DNA from: Croceibacterium aestuarii | GTDB lineage: Bacteria > Pseudomonadota > Alphaproteobacteria > Sphingomonadales > Sphingomonadaceae | DNA length: 64,000 nt | Assembly: GCF_030657335.1 (NCBI RefSeq) | Contig: NZ_CP131039.1 | Span: 2,248,501 to 2,312,500 of the forward strand | Direction: 5' to 3' | Part shown: piece after piece, positions 28,527 to 36,827 of the stretch | Layout: each line of letters starts with the position of its first letter | How positions within the stretch are numbered: position 1 is the stretch's first letter | Notes under the pieces: model-generated | Told to the model about the DNA's origin: nothing | The model's database searches: none | What the model saw: only the letters and a program-made list of their open reading frames with translations | Position numbers and translations under genes: made by a program

Positions 28527-29701
28527 CAGAACAGGCCCGCAACACCGTTGCGTAGACGTTGCCAGGCGTTGGCCGGATCCACAGCTTCCGCGGCGACGAG
28601 CGGAACGTCGTGTGGCTCCTGACCCGGAACCGTAACGCGCAGCGTGGCAATCCGCTCGCCCTGCTTTATCGGCGCCTCGACCGGGCCTGTGTAGCGTAAG
28701 GAAAAACCCGCGCGCGACCCCGGTGAGCGCGGCAGATTGGCGAAGACTTCTGCTTCCGTGCGGACCGGCACGGCCAGCACCGAGCCATCCTGCACCTCAA
28801 CCTCGCCAATCGCTGCACCCGCAGGGAGCAGCCGTTCGCTGGTGAAGTTGTCGAAACCCCATTCCATCAGCCGGCGAGCGGCACGATTGCGGATCGGGGC
28901 GGTCGGAGCGCCGGCGAGTACGAGGGTCAGGCGACGTCCGCCGCGCACGGCGGAGCCGACGAAGTTGTAACCTGCCTGCCGGGTATAGCCGGTCTTTATG
29001 CCATCGGCGCCGGGCACCACGCCGGTGATCGGATCGTGGTTGTTCTGGGTAATCTCGTGGAAGCGCAACTGCTTGTGCCCGATGAAGCGCTTGTAGAGCT
29101 TGGGAAACCGGGTCGTCAGCGCTTCCGCCAGGATGGCGAGGTCGCGGGCGCTGGTCCAGGTTCGCCCCTCATCGGGATAGCCGTTCGGGCTCCCGAAGTG
29201 ACTGTTGCGCATGCCGAGTTTACGGGCGTTCTCGTTCATCAAGGCGAGCCAGCCGCTGTCGCTCCCCGCCGCAGCGCGTCCGACGGCCACGGCTCCGTCG
29301 TTGGCGGAGACTGTCGTTACTCCGAGCAGAAGCTGGCCGATGGTCAGCTCGTCTCCCGTTTCCAAGAAAAGCGTCGAGCCCTCCCCGCCCCACTCGTCGG
29401 CGAGATCCTTGTCGATAACGACCTTGCGGTCGAGCGACAGCTTGCCGCGGTCGATCAGGTCGAAAGCGGTGTAGACGGTCATGATCTTGGTGACCGATGC
29501 CGGAACAAAGCGCCGATCGGGTTCGCGCGAAAACAGCGTTTGGCCGGCCGACTGATCGACGAGCAGGGCAACGGGGATTTCCGGATCGACCGGGCTCTCG
29601 CCCTCGGCCTGCCTGCCAGACTCCAGGGTCTCGGGCGGCGCGGAATAGGCTGTCGTCGCCAGCAGCGCAGTGCCCAGAATCGTCGCAATAAAGTGTTTCA
29701 A
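28526..29701 (-). CDS. D-alanyl-D-alanine carboxypeptidase (PBP5/6 family)
   Basis: This low-molecular-weight penicillin-binding protein removes the terminal D-Ala from pentapeptides. It has a signal peptide (MKHFIATILGTALLATTAYS), the active-site serine in SVTK (about residue 69), SAND (about 132) and KTG in DGIKTGYTRQAGYNF (about 237). A C-terminal domain 2 and an end resembling the amphipathic anchor (WQRLRNGVAGLF) are present. I prefer the TTG at 29701, with GGGAG five bases upstream; a GTG at 29713 adds four residues. The stop overlaps tmk. Confidence 0.92.
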   Translation of the reverse strand: MKHFIATILGTALLATTAYSAPPETLESGRQAEGESPVDPEIPVALLVDQSAGQTLFSREPDRRFVPASVTKIMTVYTAFDLIDRGKLSLDRKVVIDKDLADEWGGEGSTLFLETGDELTIGQLLLGVTTVSANDGAVAVGRAAAGSDSGWLALMNENARKLGMRNSHFGSPNGYPDEGRTWTSARDLAILAEALTTRFPKLYKRFIGHKQLRFHEITQNNHDPITGVVPGADGIKTGYTRQAGYNFVGSAVRGGRRLTLVLAGAPTAPIRNRAARRLMEWGFDNFTSERLLPAGAAIGEVEVQDGSVLAVPVRTEAEVFANLPRSPGSRAGFSLRYTGPVEAPIKQGERIATLRVTVPGQEPHDVPLVAAEAVDPANAWQRLRNGVAGLF

Positions 29702-29737
29702 TCTCGCTCCCACCGCCGGGCGATGGAGCCCGGCGCG

Positions 29738-30799
29738 TCAGCCGTTGGTGAAGATTCGTGCCCCGCTATAACCCGCGGCCCGAACCTTTGCGAGGCTCGC
29801 CTCGGCCTGTCCCCGGGTTGAGAACGGGCCCGTGCGGATGCGGTAGAGCGAACCGCTCTGCGTAACCTGCCCACCAATCGCCTTGGCCACCCGCTGGGCA
29901 TTGGCGAAGGAGCTGAGTGCGGCCGCCTGCACGACGTAGACACCGTCGCTGGCCGGTTGAGGCCGCGCTGCGGGGGGCTGGCGCGGTACCGCGGTCTTCG
30001 GGGGCAAAGCCGAAGCCTGTGACGACCGGCTCGCTCCCTGGGGAGCCTGAGCCCGCTCGAGCGGCGGAAGTGCCGGGGCGGTCACTGTGCGCGGCGGGCT
30101 GGCGGTGGCTTGAGCCGCAAGCGGCGCCGATGGCGCAGGAGGCCGGCCCGCTACGCTCGGTGCGACTGGTACGCTGGCAAGCGGTTTGGGGGGCTCACTG
30201 CGCGTAAGTTGCGCCGATCCGCTCTGCGGCAGCCTGCGTTTGAGCACCGCGAGCAAAGCTTCGGGCGTATCCATGCGCGGCGGAACGTTCCGCTTGGCGC
30301 GCAGCATGGCGCGCTCGTCCTCCGGCGGATTGACCCGGCGCACGCGGACCGGCGCGCCAGGGGCAATGCCAAGCTGCGCAAAGGCGGCAGGCGAGAGCGC
30401 GACCAGGGCATCGCTGTCCATCGGACCGCGCCGCTCTATCCGGACCAAGACGGTCTTGCCGCTATCGAGCGAGGTAACCTCGACATAGCTCGGCACCGGA
30501 AGCGTGTGATGCGCGCCCGAAACGCCTGCGGCCTCCTCGGCGGCGGCATAGCCGACTTCGTCGTAATTGAGCGTGTCGCTGGGCGTGAAGAGCGTCGCGC
30601 CGATGCGGTAGGGATCGCCCACGACCACGGGGTAGTCGGCCGCCGGACCGATGCTTGCGGATTGATAGGCTGCTCCGCCGGGCGCCGAAGCGACGTCGCT
30701 CTCAGCGCCTCCGGCGCAGCCGCTCAGCGCGGCCGAGGCGAGGGAAACCAGACCGATGCACAGGGCATGGCGGGGGAAATGATCAACGGGCAATCTCAT
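29738..30799 (-). CDS. RlpA-like lipoprotein with SPOR domain, degenerate catalytic region
   Basis: The 353-residue product has a lipobox LSGC (about residue 27), a double-psi beta-barrel of the RlpA type (GAHHTLPVPSYVEVTSLDSG), a long Pro/Ala-rich spacer (about 180-280) and a C-terminal SPOR domain (YVVQAAALSSFANAQRVAKA), which binds denuded septal glycan. Active RlpA reads RINDRGPF; here it reads RIERRGPM, so the catalytic Asp is replaced. It is probably a septal structural protein or an inactive transglycosylase. It follows the MltB-like gene with a short overlap. Confidence 0.88.
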   Translation of the reverse strand: MRLPVDHFPRHALCIGLVSLASAALSGCAGGAESDVASAPGGAAYQSASIGPAADYPVVVGDPYRIGATLFTPSDTLNYDEVGYAAAEEAAGVSGAHHTLPVPSYVEVTSLDSGKTVLVRIERRGPMDSDALVALSPAAFAQLGIAPGAPVRVRRVNPPEDERAMLRAKRNVPPRMDTPEALLAVLKRRLPQSGSAQLTRSEPPKPLASVPVAPSVAGRPPAPSAPLAAQATASPPRTVTAPALPPLERAQAPQGASRSSQASALPPKTAVPRQPPAARPQPASDGVYVVQAAALSSFANAQRVAKAIGGQVTQSGSLYRIRTGPFSTRGQAEASLAKVRAAGYSGARIFTNG

Positions 30800-31799
30800 C
30801 TGCAAGCAATCCCACACTCATCGCGTAGTAATTCGAACAGTTATATTCGAGGATAACCCTATAATTCTGCGTTAAGAGGTAAGCGGGCGCCGCGGGTCCA
30901 TCGGGTTCGAACAGCGATGCGATCACGTCGTCGGCGATGGCGGCCTGCGGAATTACCCCTCTTTCGCGCCATTCTCTGACGCTCATCCACTTACTGTGGC
31001 GGATGTGAACCCGCGGGCAAACCGGCGAGACGAGATTGCTCTCGATGGCACCGCGCTCGACGCTGTTAGGGGCATAGGCGCGCACGCCCCAGGGCTGGCC
31101 TTTGCGCCAGCCGGCGTCGCGGAAGTAGTTGGCGATCGACGCCAGCGTATCGGCCTCGTTGTTCCAGATGTCCGCCTGGCCGTCCCCGTCGCCGTCCTGA
31201 GCAAGCCGCAGGTAGACGCTCGGCAGGAATTGCGGGTTGCCGAAAGCGCCGGCCCAGCTGCCGACGAGACGGCTGCGCGGGACGCCGCGGTCGACCATCT
31301 TGATGGTGTCGATCAGTTCGGCTTCGAACAGATCGCGGCGGCGCCCTTCCCACGCCAAAGTCGCCAAAGCGCCGGGCAGGTCGAACCCGCCTTTGACCGC
31401 GCCGTAGCTCGTCTCGTGGCCCCAAATTGCCAGCAGGATCGGTGCGGGCACGCCGTACTCGCTTTCGACCCGCCGCGCGATCGGCCCAAGTTGCGCGTAC
31501 ATGCGCTGCCCCTGCTCGATCCGCGCGCGAGTGTTATGGCTCGCGATATAGGGAGCAAGCGGGGGGAACCCGCTCACGCTGCCGCCCGACGAGAGGTTGC
31601 CGCGATCGAGCGAGATTACTCTCTGGTTCGGCTCAAGCCCATCGAGCACCATCCGAATCGCGGACTCGCTTGCGCCTTCGGCCCGCGCCTTGGCGGCAAC
31701 GAGCTGGAGATAGGAATCGAACGGCAGGTCCTGGGCATCGGCGACGCCGCCGACTGCGAGCAGGGCCAGGAGCGGAGCGAGACGAACGGGAAGCTTCAT
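30783..31799 (-). CDS. mltB: MltB-type lytic murein transglycosylase
   Basis: This enzyme cleaves glycan strands to give 1,6-anhydromuropeptides. The 338-residue protein has a signal peptide (MKLPVRLAPLLALLAVGG), the catalytic Glu in LAIWGHETSYGAVKGGFDLP (about residue 128) and the SWAGAFGNPQFLPS segment (about 183) of the SLT_2 family. It lacks a lipobox, so it is likely soluble in the periplasm. The upstream reading frame is open but I place the start at the signal peptide. It overlaps the RlpA-like gene. Confidence 0.92.
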   Translation of the reverse strand: MKLPVRLAPLLALLAVGGVADAQDLPFDSYLQLVAAKARAEGASESAIRMVLDGLEPNQRVISLDRGNLSSGGSVSGFPPLAPYIASHNTRARIEQGQRMYAQLGPIARRVESEYGVPAPILLAIWGHETSYGAVKGGFDLPGALATLAWEGRRRDLFEAELIDTIKMVDRGVPRSRLVGSWAGAFGNPQFLPSVYLRLAQDGDGDGQADIWNNEADTLASIANYFRDAGWRKGQPWGVRAYAPNSVERGAIESNLVSPVCPRVHIRHSKWMSVREWRERGVIPQAAIADDVIASLFEPDGPAAPAYLLTQNYRVILEYNCSNYYAMSVGLLADEIAR

Positions 31800-31878
31800 G
31801 CGCGCCACCCTCGCACGCCTCGCCCGAGCTGTGAATCCCCTCCGCTCTGAAATGCGCCGAACCGCGGCCCCGTTGCGC

Positions 31879-32745
31879 CTAGTCCTTGAAATCCGGGTGC
31901 ATCTTCGGGTTCTTCTTGAGCATCTCGGCGAAAGAATCGAAGCCGCAATTGTCGTCACCGAGGCAGTTGGTGACGGTGTGGACGTAGCGAATCTTGCCGT
32001 TCTCGATGCGGAACAGGTGGCTGTCCGGCCGTTTGTTCGGGCCCATCTTGAGGAACACGTCGACCGCGCCGATCACCGGGTCGATGACGTACTCCCGATC
32101 CGTCATGTCGATGTTGTCGGGCACACCGACGTTGCAGGTCTCGGCGGTGGTGTAGACCGAACCTTCGAGCCGGTTGCACGGCGTGCCCCATGGCACCTGC
32201 ACGGATTTGTCCTTGAACAGGTCGAGATAGGCATCGGCCGCGGCCTTGAGCTCGGCCGGGGTGTTGCGCTTGTCCTCCGGGATTTCCGACCACTCCTCGC
32301 GGCGGGCGTATTCGTAGGTGTACTTGGCGTCGAACAACCAGTCGCCCGTGGTCGTGGAGATGACCTCGAAATTGCCGGCATTGCCTCCGCGAGCGCCGAA
32401 CTGCACGGCGATTACGTAAGGTTTCTCGCCCTCGTAGCTGACCAGTTCGAGGAATACCTTGCACTGGTCCGTATCGAGCAGCGCGCGGTGGAAATTGACC
32501 GGCATCGCGGTCGAGAGCGTGCCCTGCGACATCGTCGAGAGCTCGCCGTTCTCGTGATAGGTCACCCAGTTGCCCATCGGGATGTACAACGGCAGGCCCT
32601 CGGTCTGAGCCTTGACGTACTTGTCGGCCATCTCCTGCAGTTCGGCCCGCGTGCACGTTCCCCCGAAGAACTGCGCCGCGGCGGGACTCGCCGTCGCCAT
32701 CGTTGCCGTCGCGACCACGACGGCGGCCAATTTCGAAACCTTCAC
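31879..32745 (-). CDS. Secreted DUF8021-like protein, paralog 1
   Basis: This 288-residue protein has a signal peptide (MKVSKLAAVVVATATMATAS, cleavage after AAA). The mature part starts with CTRAELQEMADKYVKAQTEG and has NWVTYHENGELSTM, a repeated pattern of beta strands, and a C-terminal NTF2-like half ending in ENGKIRYVHTV. The terminal signature D-S-x-x-F-R-I-E-x-G-K-I-R matches SnoaL/NTF2-related domains and the DUF8021 type often seen in sphingomonads and fungi. A ligand-binding or lyase role is conceivable, unproven. It is a paralog of the next gene and carries an extra C-terminal part of about 25 residues. Confidence 0.8.
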   Translation of the reverse strand: MKVSKLAAVVVATATMATASPAAAQFFGGTCTRAELQEMADKYVKAQTEGLPLYIPMGNWVTYHENGELSTMSQGTLSTAMPVNFHRALLDTDQCKVFLELVSYEGEKPYVIAVQFGARGGNAGNFEVISTTTGDWLFDAKYTYEYARREEWSEIPEDKRNTPAELKAAADAYLDLFKDKSVQVPWGTPCNRLEGSVYTTAETCNVGVPDNIDMTDREYVIDPVIGAVDVFLKMGPNKRPDSHLFRIENGKIRYVHTVTNCLGDDNCGFDSFAEMLKKNPKMHPDFKD

Positions 32746-32793
32746 TTCGCTCTCCTCAGCAGAGTCTTCATCTGTTTGCCCACCGCCGACGCT

Positions 32794-33570
32794 TTATTGC
32801 GAGGGGGTGACTGCATGAACGTGGCGGATCTTGCCGTCCTCGATCCGGAAAATTCGTGAATCCTGAGGACCCTCGGCCTCGCCTCGGTTGGACACCACGG
32901 CGACCGCGCCCTTGGCTTCGTCGACGGTGAACTCGCGGTCGACGAAGGCCGCGCCCGGCGCAGGTTCGCAATTCGTGCTGTAGGCGCCATTGTCGATCCT
33001 GTCGCACGACGGTGCGAGCGCTACGTCGGCAGCGCCGCCGCCAGCGCGATCGAGATAGGCGTTGGCCAGCGCCAGAAGCGCTTGGCGCGTGTCCCGCTTG
33101 CCGGCCGGGATTTCGCTCCAGTCCTCCTTGCTCGCATACGCATAGGTCTTCTTCGCGTCGAAGTTCGCATCGCCTTCGCGCACGACGGTCGAGCGGATCT
33201 GGCCGAGGCCGTTGAAAGTCCAGGCCAGCTGCGTGGTCACGACATAGGGCACGGGCTTGAGAATCACGCCGTGCACCAGCACGTGACAGGTGCCGGTGTC
33301 GACCAGGGCGAGATGCCAATCGAAGTCGGACGGCTGCGAGATAACGCCGGTCGCAGTGGAGACGAGCTGGCCGTTTTCGCGGTAGTCGACCCATTCGCCG
33401 ACCGGCAGGGTAAAAATCGAACCCTGTTTTTGTCCCTCGACATACTTGGCGGCGATGTCGTCGAGCGTGTCGCGCGAGCACTGGCCTTGCGCTGCGGCCG
33501 ACGAGGCCGCGCCGAGCGAAACCACGGCGCAGGCCGCCGCGATCCCTGTCCTGACACCCTTCAGGTTCAT
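32794..33570 (-). CDS. Secreted DUF8021-like protein, paralog 2
   Basis: This 258-residue product shares order and motifs with its downstream neighbour: signal peptide (MNLKGVRTGIAAACAVVSLG), CSRDTLDDIAAKYVEGQKQG, EWVDYRENGQLVSTATGV, KKTYAYASKEDWSEIPAGKR, and DSRIFRIEDGKIRHVHAV. The pair arose by tandem duplication, with divergence concentrated between the motifs. It is periplasmic or secreted. It starts the gene cluster and is 48 bases from its neighbour, so they are likely cotranscribed. The function is unknown. Confidence 0.8.
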   Translation of the reverse strand: MNLKGVRTGIAAACAVVSLGAASSAAAQGQCSRDTLDDIAAKYVEGQKQGSIFTLPVGEWVDYRENGQLVSTATGVISQPSDFDWHLALVDTGTCHVLVHGVILKPVPYVVTTQLAWTFNGLGQIRSTVVREGDANFDAKKTYAYASKEDWSEIPAGKRDTRQALLALANAYLDRAGGGAADVALAPSCDRIDNGAYSTNCEPAPGAAFVDREFTVDEAKGAVAVVSNRGEAEGPQDSRIFRIEDGKIRHVHAVTPSQ

Positions 33571-33696
33571 GTCGTCGATCCTCTCTCCCTGCCGCGCGGG
33601 TCGGCGTGCGACAGCCCGATTGATTTTGTCTAATTGATCGTAGAACCAGAGTCACGGGTGACAAGTCCGCATTTCGGCGATAGCCGCGGCACGGAC

Positions 33697-33786
33697 GGAT
33701 GGGTGGCCGAGTGGTTTAAGGCACCGGTCTTGAAAACCGGCGTGGGTTCACGCTCACCGTGGGTTCGAATCCCACCCCATCCGCCA
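33697..33786 (+). tRNA. tRNA-Ser(UGA)
   Basis: The 90-base sequence folds as a class II tRNA. The acceptor stem pairs GGATGGG (33697-33703) with CCCATCC, followed by discriminator G and an encoded CCA (33784-33786). The anticodon stem CCGGT/ACCGG closes the loop CTTGAAA with anticodon TGA at 33731-33733, reading UCA. The T arm is GTGGG-TTCGAAT-CCCAC, and the long variable arm (about GTGGGTTCACGCTCAC) marks serine. There is no integrase or attachment-site duplication near it. Confidence 0.97.
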
Positions 33787-33794
33787 ACCCTCTG

Positions 33795-33962
33795 TCAGGC
33801 CAGCTGGTCGTCTTCCTCGGGAATCCGCTCGCCCTTCTGCGGTTTGAACCCTCCCCACCGCGGGGCCGGCCCTTGCGCGGCGTGGCGCCGGCGATGATCT
33901 AGGCTGGGATTGCTGCTCGAGAGGTCGAACAGCAGGACGTCTTCGTGGGTCTCATATTCCAT
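33795..33962 (-). CDS. Small acidic/basic protein, function unknown
   Basis: This 55-residue ORF (MEYETHEDVLLFDLSSSNPS at the start) has a strong ribosome-binding site GGAGAG six bases before its ATG, which supports translation over an in-frame start five codons upstream. The C-terminal half is basic, then acidic (HRRRHAAQGPAP, GERIPEEDDQLA). No family is recognised. It sits between tRNA-Ser and lpdA on the minus strand and could ride on the lpdA transcript. Confidence 0.6.
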   Translation of the reverse strand: MEYETHEDVLLFDLSSSNPSLDHRRRHAAQGPAPRWGGFKPQKGERIPEEDDQLA

Positions 33963-34047
33963 CGCTGCTCTCCTCATTCCCGAAATGCCGCAACGGCGGG
34001 GCGGTTCCGGGGCGAGAAAGGCAAATGCGACGAACGGTTTACCGCGC

Positions 34048-35457
34048 TCAGATATGCAGCGCGCGGCCGTATGCGGCGAGCACCGATTCGTGCATCGATT
34101 CGGAAATTGTCGGGTGCGGGAAAATCGAATTCATCAGCTCCGCCTCGGTGGTCTCGAGCGTCTTTCCGACGACATAGCCCTGGATCATCTCGGTAACCTC
34201 GGCTCCGACCATGTGCGCGCCGAGCAACTCGCCCGTCTTCGAGTCGAACACCGTCTTGGTGAAGCCCTCGGCCTCGCCCAGCGCGATCGCCTTGCCGTTG
34301 CCGATGAACGGGAACATGCCGACCTTTACTTCGTAGCCGGCCTCCTTCGCCTTCGCCTCGGTCAGGCCGACGCTGGCGATCTGCGGATGGCAGTAGGTGC
34401 AGCCCGGGATGTTGTTGCGGTCGAGCGGGTGCGGGTGGACGTCCTTGTTACCCAGTTCCTTCGCGATCGCTTCGGCGGCGGTGACGCCTTCGTGGCTCGC
34501 CTTGTGCGCCAGCCACGGCCCAGGGACGCAGTCGCCGATCGCCCACAGGCCCTTCGACTTCGTGCGGCCGTAGGGATCGATCCGGATGAACCCGCGGTCC
34601 ATCTCGACCAGGTTTTCCAGTCCCACATTCTCGGTGTTCGGGACGATGCCGACGGCCACGATACAATGGCTGAATTCGGCGGTCTGAACCTTGCCGTCCT
34701 TGCCCTTGATCTTCGCGCTGACGCTCTTGTCGGAAACCTTGAGTTCCTCGACCCCGGCACCGGTCAGAATCGTCATGCCCTGCTTAGTCAGCGATTTCTC
34801 GAGGAAGGCGGAGACGTCCTTGTCCTCGACCGGCACGACGCGGTCGAGCATTTCGACCACGGTCACCTCGGCGCCCATGTCGTTGTAGAAGCTGGCGAAC
34901 TCGATGCCGATCGCGCCCGAGCCGATGACCAGAAGCTTGGTCGGCATTTCGGGCGGGGTCATTGCGTGGCGGTAGGTCCAGACGCGTTTGCCGTCGGCAG
35001 GAGCGAACGGCAGGTCGCGAGCGCGGGCGCCGGTGGCGACGATCACGTGCTTGGCGGTGATCTTCTCTTCGCCCTTCTCGCCTTTCACGGTCAGGCTGTT
35101 CGGGCCGGTCAGCGTGCCCGTGCCCATGTGCACCGCGATCTTGTTCTTCTTCATCAGGTGAGTGACACCGGCGTTGAGCTGCTTGGCGACGCCGCGGCTG
35201 CGCTTCACGACCGCCTCGAGGTCGGCCTCGATCTCCTTGGCCTTCAGGCCGTAATCGCCAGCGTGCTGCATGTAGTGGAATATCTCGGCCGAGCGCAGCA
35301 GCGCCTTGGTCGGGATGCAGCCCCAGTTGAGGCAGATACCGCCGAGCAGCTCGCGCTCGACGATCGCGGTCTTGAGTCCGAGCTGCGCGCAGCGAATCGC
35401 TGCGACGTAGCCGCCGGGCCCGGAGCCAAGAACGATGACGTCGTATTGTTCAGCCAT
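34048..35457 (-). CDS. lpdA: Dihydrolipoyl dehydrogenase (E3)
   Basis: The E3 flavoprotein reoxidises lipoyl groups of pyruvate and 2-oxoglutarate dehydrogenase complexes. The 469-residue protein has the FAD motif VLGSGPGGYVAA, the redox pair in GGICLNWGCIPTKALLRSAE (about residues 38-48), the NAD motif VIGSGAIGIEFASFY (about 178) and the interface HPTISES (about 446) with the catalytic His-Glu. Gene order E2 (36828), thioesterase, hydrolase, E3 is compact. A 7-base inverted repeat lies in its leader. Confidence 0.96.
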   Translation of the reverse strand: MAEQYDVIVLGSGPGGYVAAIRCAQLGLKTAIVERELLGGICLNWGCIPTKALLRSAEIFHYMQHAGDYGLKAKEIEADLEAVVKRSRGVAKQLNAGVTHLMKKNKIAVHMGTGTLTGPNSLTVKGEKGEEKITAKHVIVATGARARDLPFAPADGKRVWTYRHAMTPPEMPTKLLVIGSGAIGIEFASFYNDMGAEVTVVEMLDRVVPVEDKDVSAFLEKSLTKQGMTILTGAGVEELKVSDKSVSAKIKGKDGKVQTAEFSHCIVAVGIVPNTENVGLENLVEMDRGFIRIDPYGRTKSKGLWAIGDCVPGPWLAHKASHEGVTAAEAIAKELGNKDVHPHPLDRNNIPGCTYCHPQIASVGLTEAKAKEAGYEVKVGMFPFIGNGKAIALGEAEGFTKTVFDSKTGELLGAHMVGAEVTEMIQGYVVGKTLETTEAELMNSIFPHPTISESMHESVLAAYGRALHI

Positions 35458-35488
35458 TTACCTTCAACCTGTCGCTACGCGTGAGACA

Positions 35489-35511
35489 TGGACCGGGTGT
35501 TACACGGTCCA
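35489..35511. repeat. Inverted repeat in the lpdA upstream region
   Basis: TGGACCG (35489-35495) and CGGTCCA (35505-35511) form a perfect seven-base dyad around nine bases. It lies about 32-54 bases upstream of the lpdA start, within the 189-base gap to the dienelactone-hydrolase gene. It could be an operator for lpdA or an mRNA hairpin. I see no coding sequence in this gap. Confidence 0.4.
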
Positions 35512-35646
35512 GGGGAGAAAAAATTCGTCCCGCTGCGAGCGCTGCGACGAGCGCGGCGAAGCGGCGGGAATCCGGGCGGACACGAGACATGGGCGGGAGA
35601 TGGACGTTTCGCGCCGTGTAGGAAAGCAGTTTGCCTGCCTGTCCTG

Positions 35647-36435
35647 TCATCGGCTGCGGCACTCCGCCGGCGCATTGGCCGCCACCAGGCGCTCGTCCCT
35701 GAACGCGGTCACCGCAAGGTGCGAAGCGAGCTCGGCCTCGGGCTGGAATTCGAACCTGCCGCCGTTGTAGATCACCGGCTTTGCAAGCGAGGGGATGTCG
35801 AACCCGTGGTGCGCGCCGGGATAGTGCATGACGGTAAACTTGGCCGGGTCCGCCGAAGCCTTGACGAAGGCATCGAGCCTGGCTGGCGAGACCAGCTGGT
35901 CCTCGTCGCCCTGCAGCACCAGCACCGGCACCTTGGCGGCGAACCCTTCCCCCGAACCGGGAAGCGCCGGGTAGAACCCGATCGCGCCGATCAGGTTGGC
36001 CGGCGGTTCGGCAGCAAGTTGCATCGTGCCGTTGCCGCCGAACGAGAAGCCCATCACGAAGCCCGGGCATTGCAGGTCGAGCCAGCCCTTGGCCTTCGCA
36101 GTGGCCAGCGCGTCGATGGCGACCGCCTGCTCCATCTTCGGGGGAGGAGCCTGCCCCGCCCCGGGGATCAGCGGTGCGGCGGCCTGGTAGTGGAGCACCA
36201 GGACGTCGTAGCCGGCCTCGTTCCACTCCCTGGCAACGTCGAAATAGAAGTGCCCGTCGCCAAACACATCGATCCCGCCGCCGCCTGGCAGCATGAGCAG
36301 CCACGGATGCGCCGCGCCGGGCGTCTTGGCTTCGCTCGGGTAGTAGTGGCTGGCCGCGGTCTGCGCATCCTGCGCCGGCGCGGACGCGGCGGTGAGTGCA
36401 AGAGCAAGCGAGGCGACAAGAGCAAGTTTCATCAT
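35647..36435 (-). CDS. Secreted dienelactone-hydrolase-family alpha/beta hydrolase
   Basis: The 262-residue protein has a signal peptide (MMKLALVASLALALTAASAP) and an alpha/beta-hydrolase fold. The nucleophile elbow is GFSFGG (about residue 129, Ser in place of the Cys of classical dienelactone hydrolases), with a charge-relay Asp in LQGDEDQLVS and His in PGAHHGFD. Export is unusual for a dienelactone hydrolase, so an esterase or peptidase-like role in the periplasm is more likely than ring cleavage. It follows the thioesterase by four bases. Confidence 0.85.
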   Translation of the reverse strand: MMKLALVASLALALTAASAPAQDAQTAASHYYPSEAKTPGAAHPWLLMLPGGGGIDVFGDGHFYFDVAREWNEAGYDVLVLHYQAAAPLIPGAGQAPPPKMEQAVAIDALATAKAKGWLDLQCPGFVMGFSFGGNGTMQLAAEPPANLIGAIGFYPALPGSGEGFAAKVPVLVLQGDEDQLVSPARLDAFVKASADPAKFTVMHYPGAHHGFDIPSLAKPVIYNGGRFEFQPEAELASHLAVTAFRDERLVAANAPAECRSR

Positions 36436-36439
36436 CGCC

Positions 36440-36811
36440 TCAGCGCTCGATCACCCGCGGGCGCTTGTCGGCGTCGACCGCGACGAAGGTGAAAATCGCC
36501 TCGGTCACCTTGACCGCGTCGTCCTCGTGCCGGTGGCGGCGCCAGGCTTCGACCGCGATCTTCATGCTCGTGCGGCCGATCGACTGGATCTCGCAATAGA
36601 CCGAGACTTCGTCCCCCACGGTGACCGGGTGGTGGAACTGCATCCCATCCATCGCCACGGTCACCGCCCTGCCCTTGGTCCGCCGCGCGGCGACGAGCCC
36701 GCAGGCCGAATCCATCAGGCTCATCAGCCAGCCGCCGAAGATGTCGCCATAGGCGTTGGCGTCGGCCGGCATGGCGGTGACGCGGATGGCGGGGTCGCGA
36801 AATTCAGTCAA
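36440..36811 (-). CDS. Hotdog-fold acyl-CoA thioesterase
   Basis: The 123-residue protein is a YciA/BFIT-like hotdog thioesterase. It has the conserved helix ANAYGDIFGGWLMSLMDSAC (about residues 17-37), followed by TKGRAVTVAMDGMQFHHPV and GDEVSVYCEI. The Asp in SLMDSACG is the expected catalytic acid. It hydrolyses acyl-CoAs. It lies 16 bases after the pyruvate dehydrogenase E2 gene on the same strand and likely shares its transcript. Confidence 0.88.
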   Translation of the reverse strand: MTEFRDPAIRVTAMPADANAYGDIFGGWLMSLMDSACGLVAARRTKGRAVTVAMDGMQFHHPVTVGDEVSVYCEIQSIGRTSMKIAVEAWRRHRHEDDAVKVTEAIFTFVAVDADKRPRVIER

Positions 36812-36827
36812 TTCGCGCTCCTTGCGA

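Noticed and set aside
33697-33786. tRNA-Ser as a genomic island attachment site
   Set aside because: No integrase, no direct repeat of the tRNA end and no change in gene content next to it.
33910-35484. 524-residue plus-strand open frame antisense to lpdA
   Set aside because: The opposite strand holds lpdA with canonical FAD, redox and NAD motifs; no start signals or domains in the antisense product.
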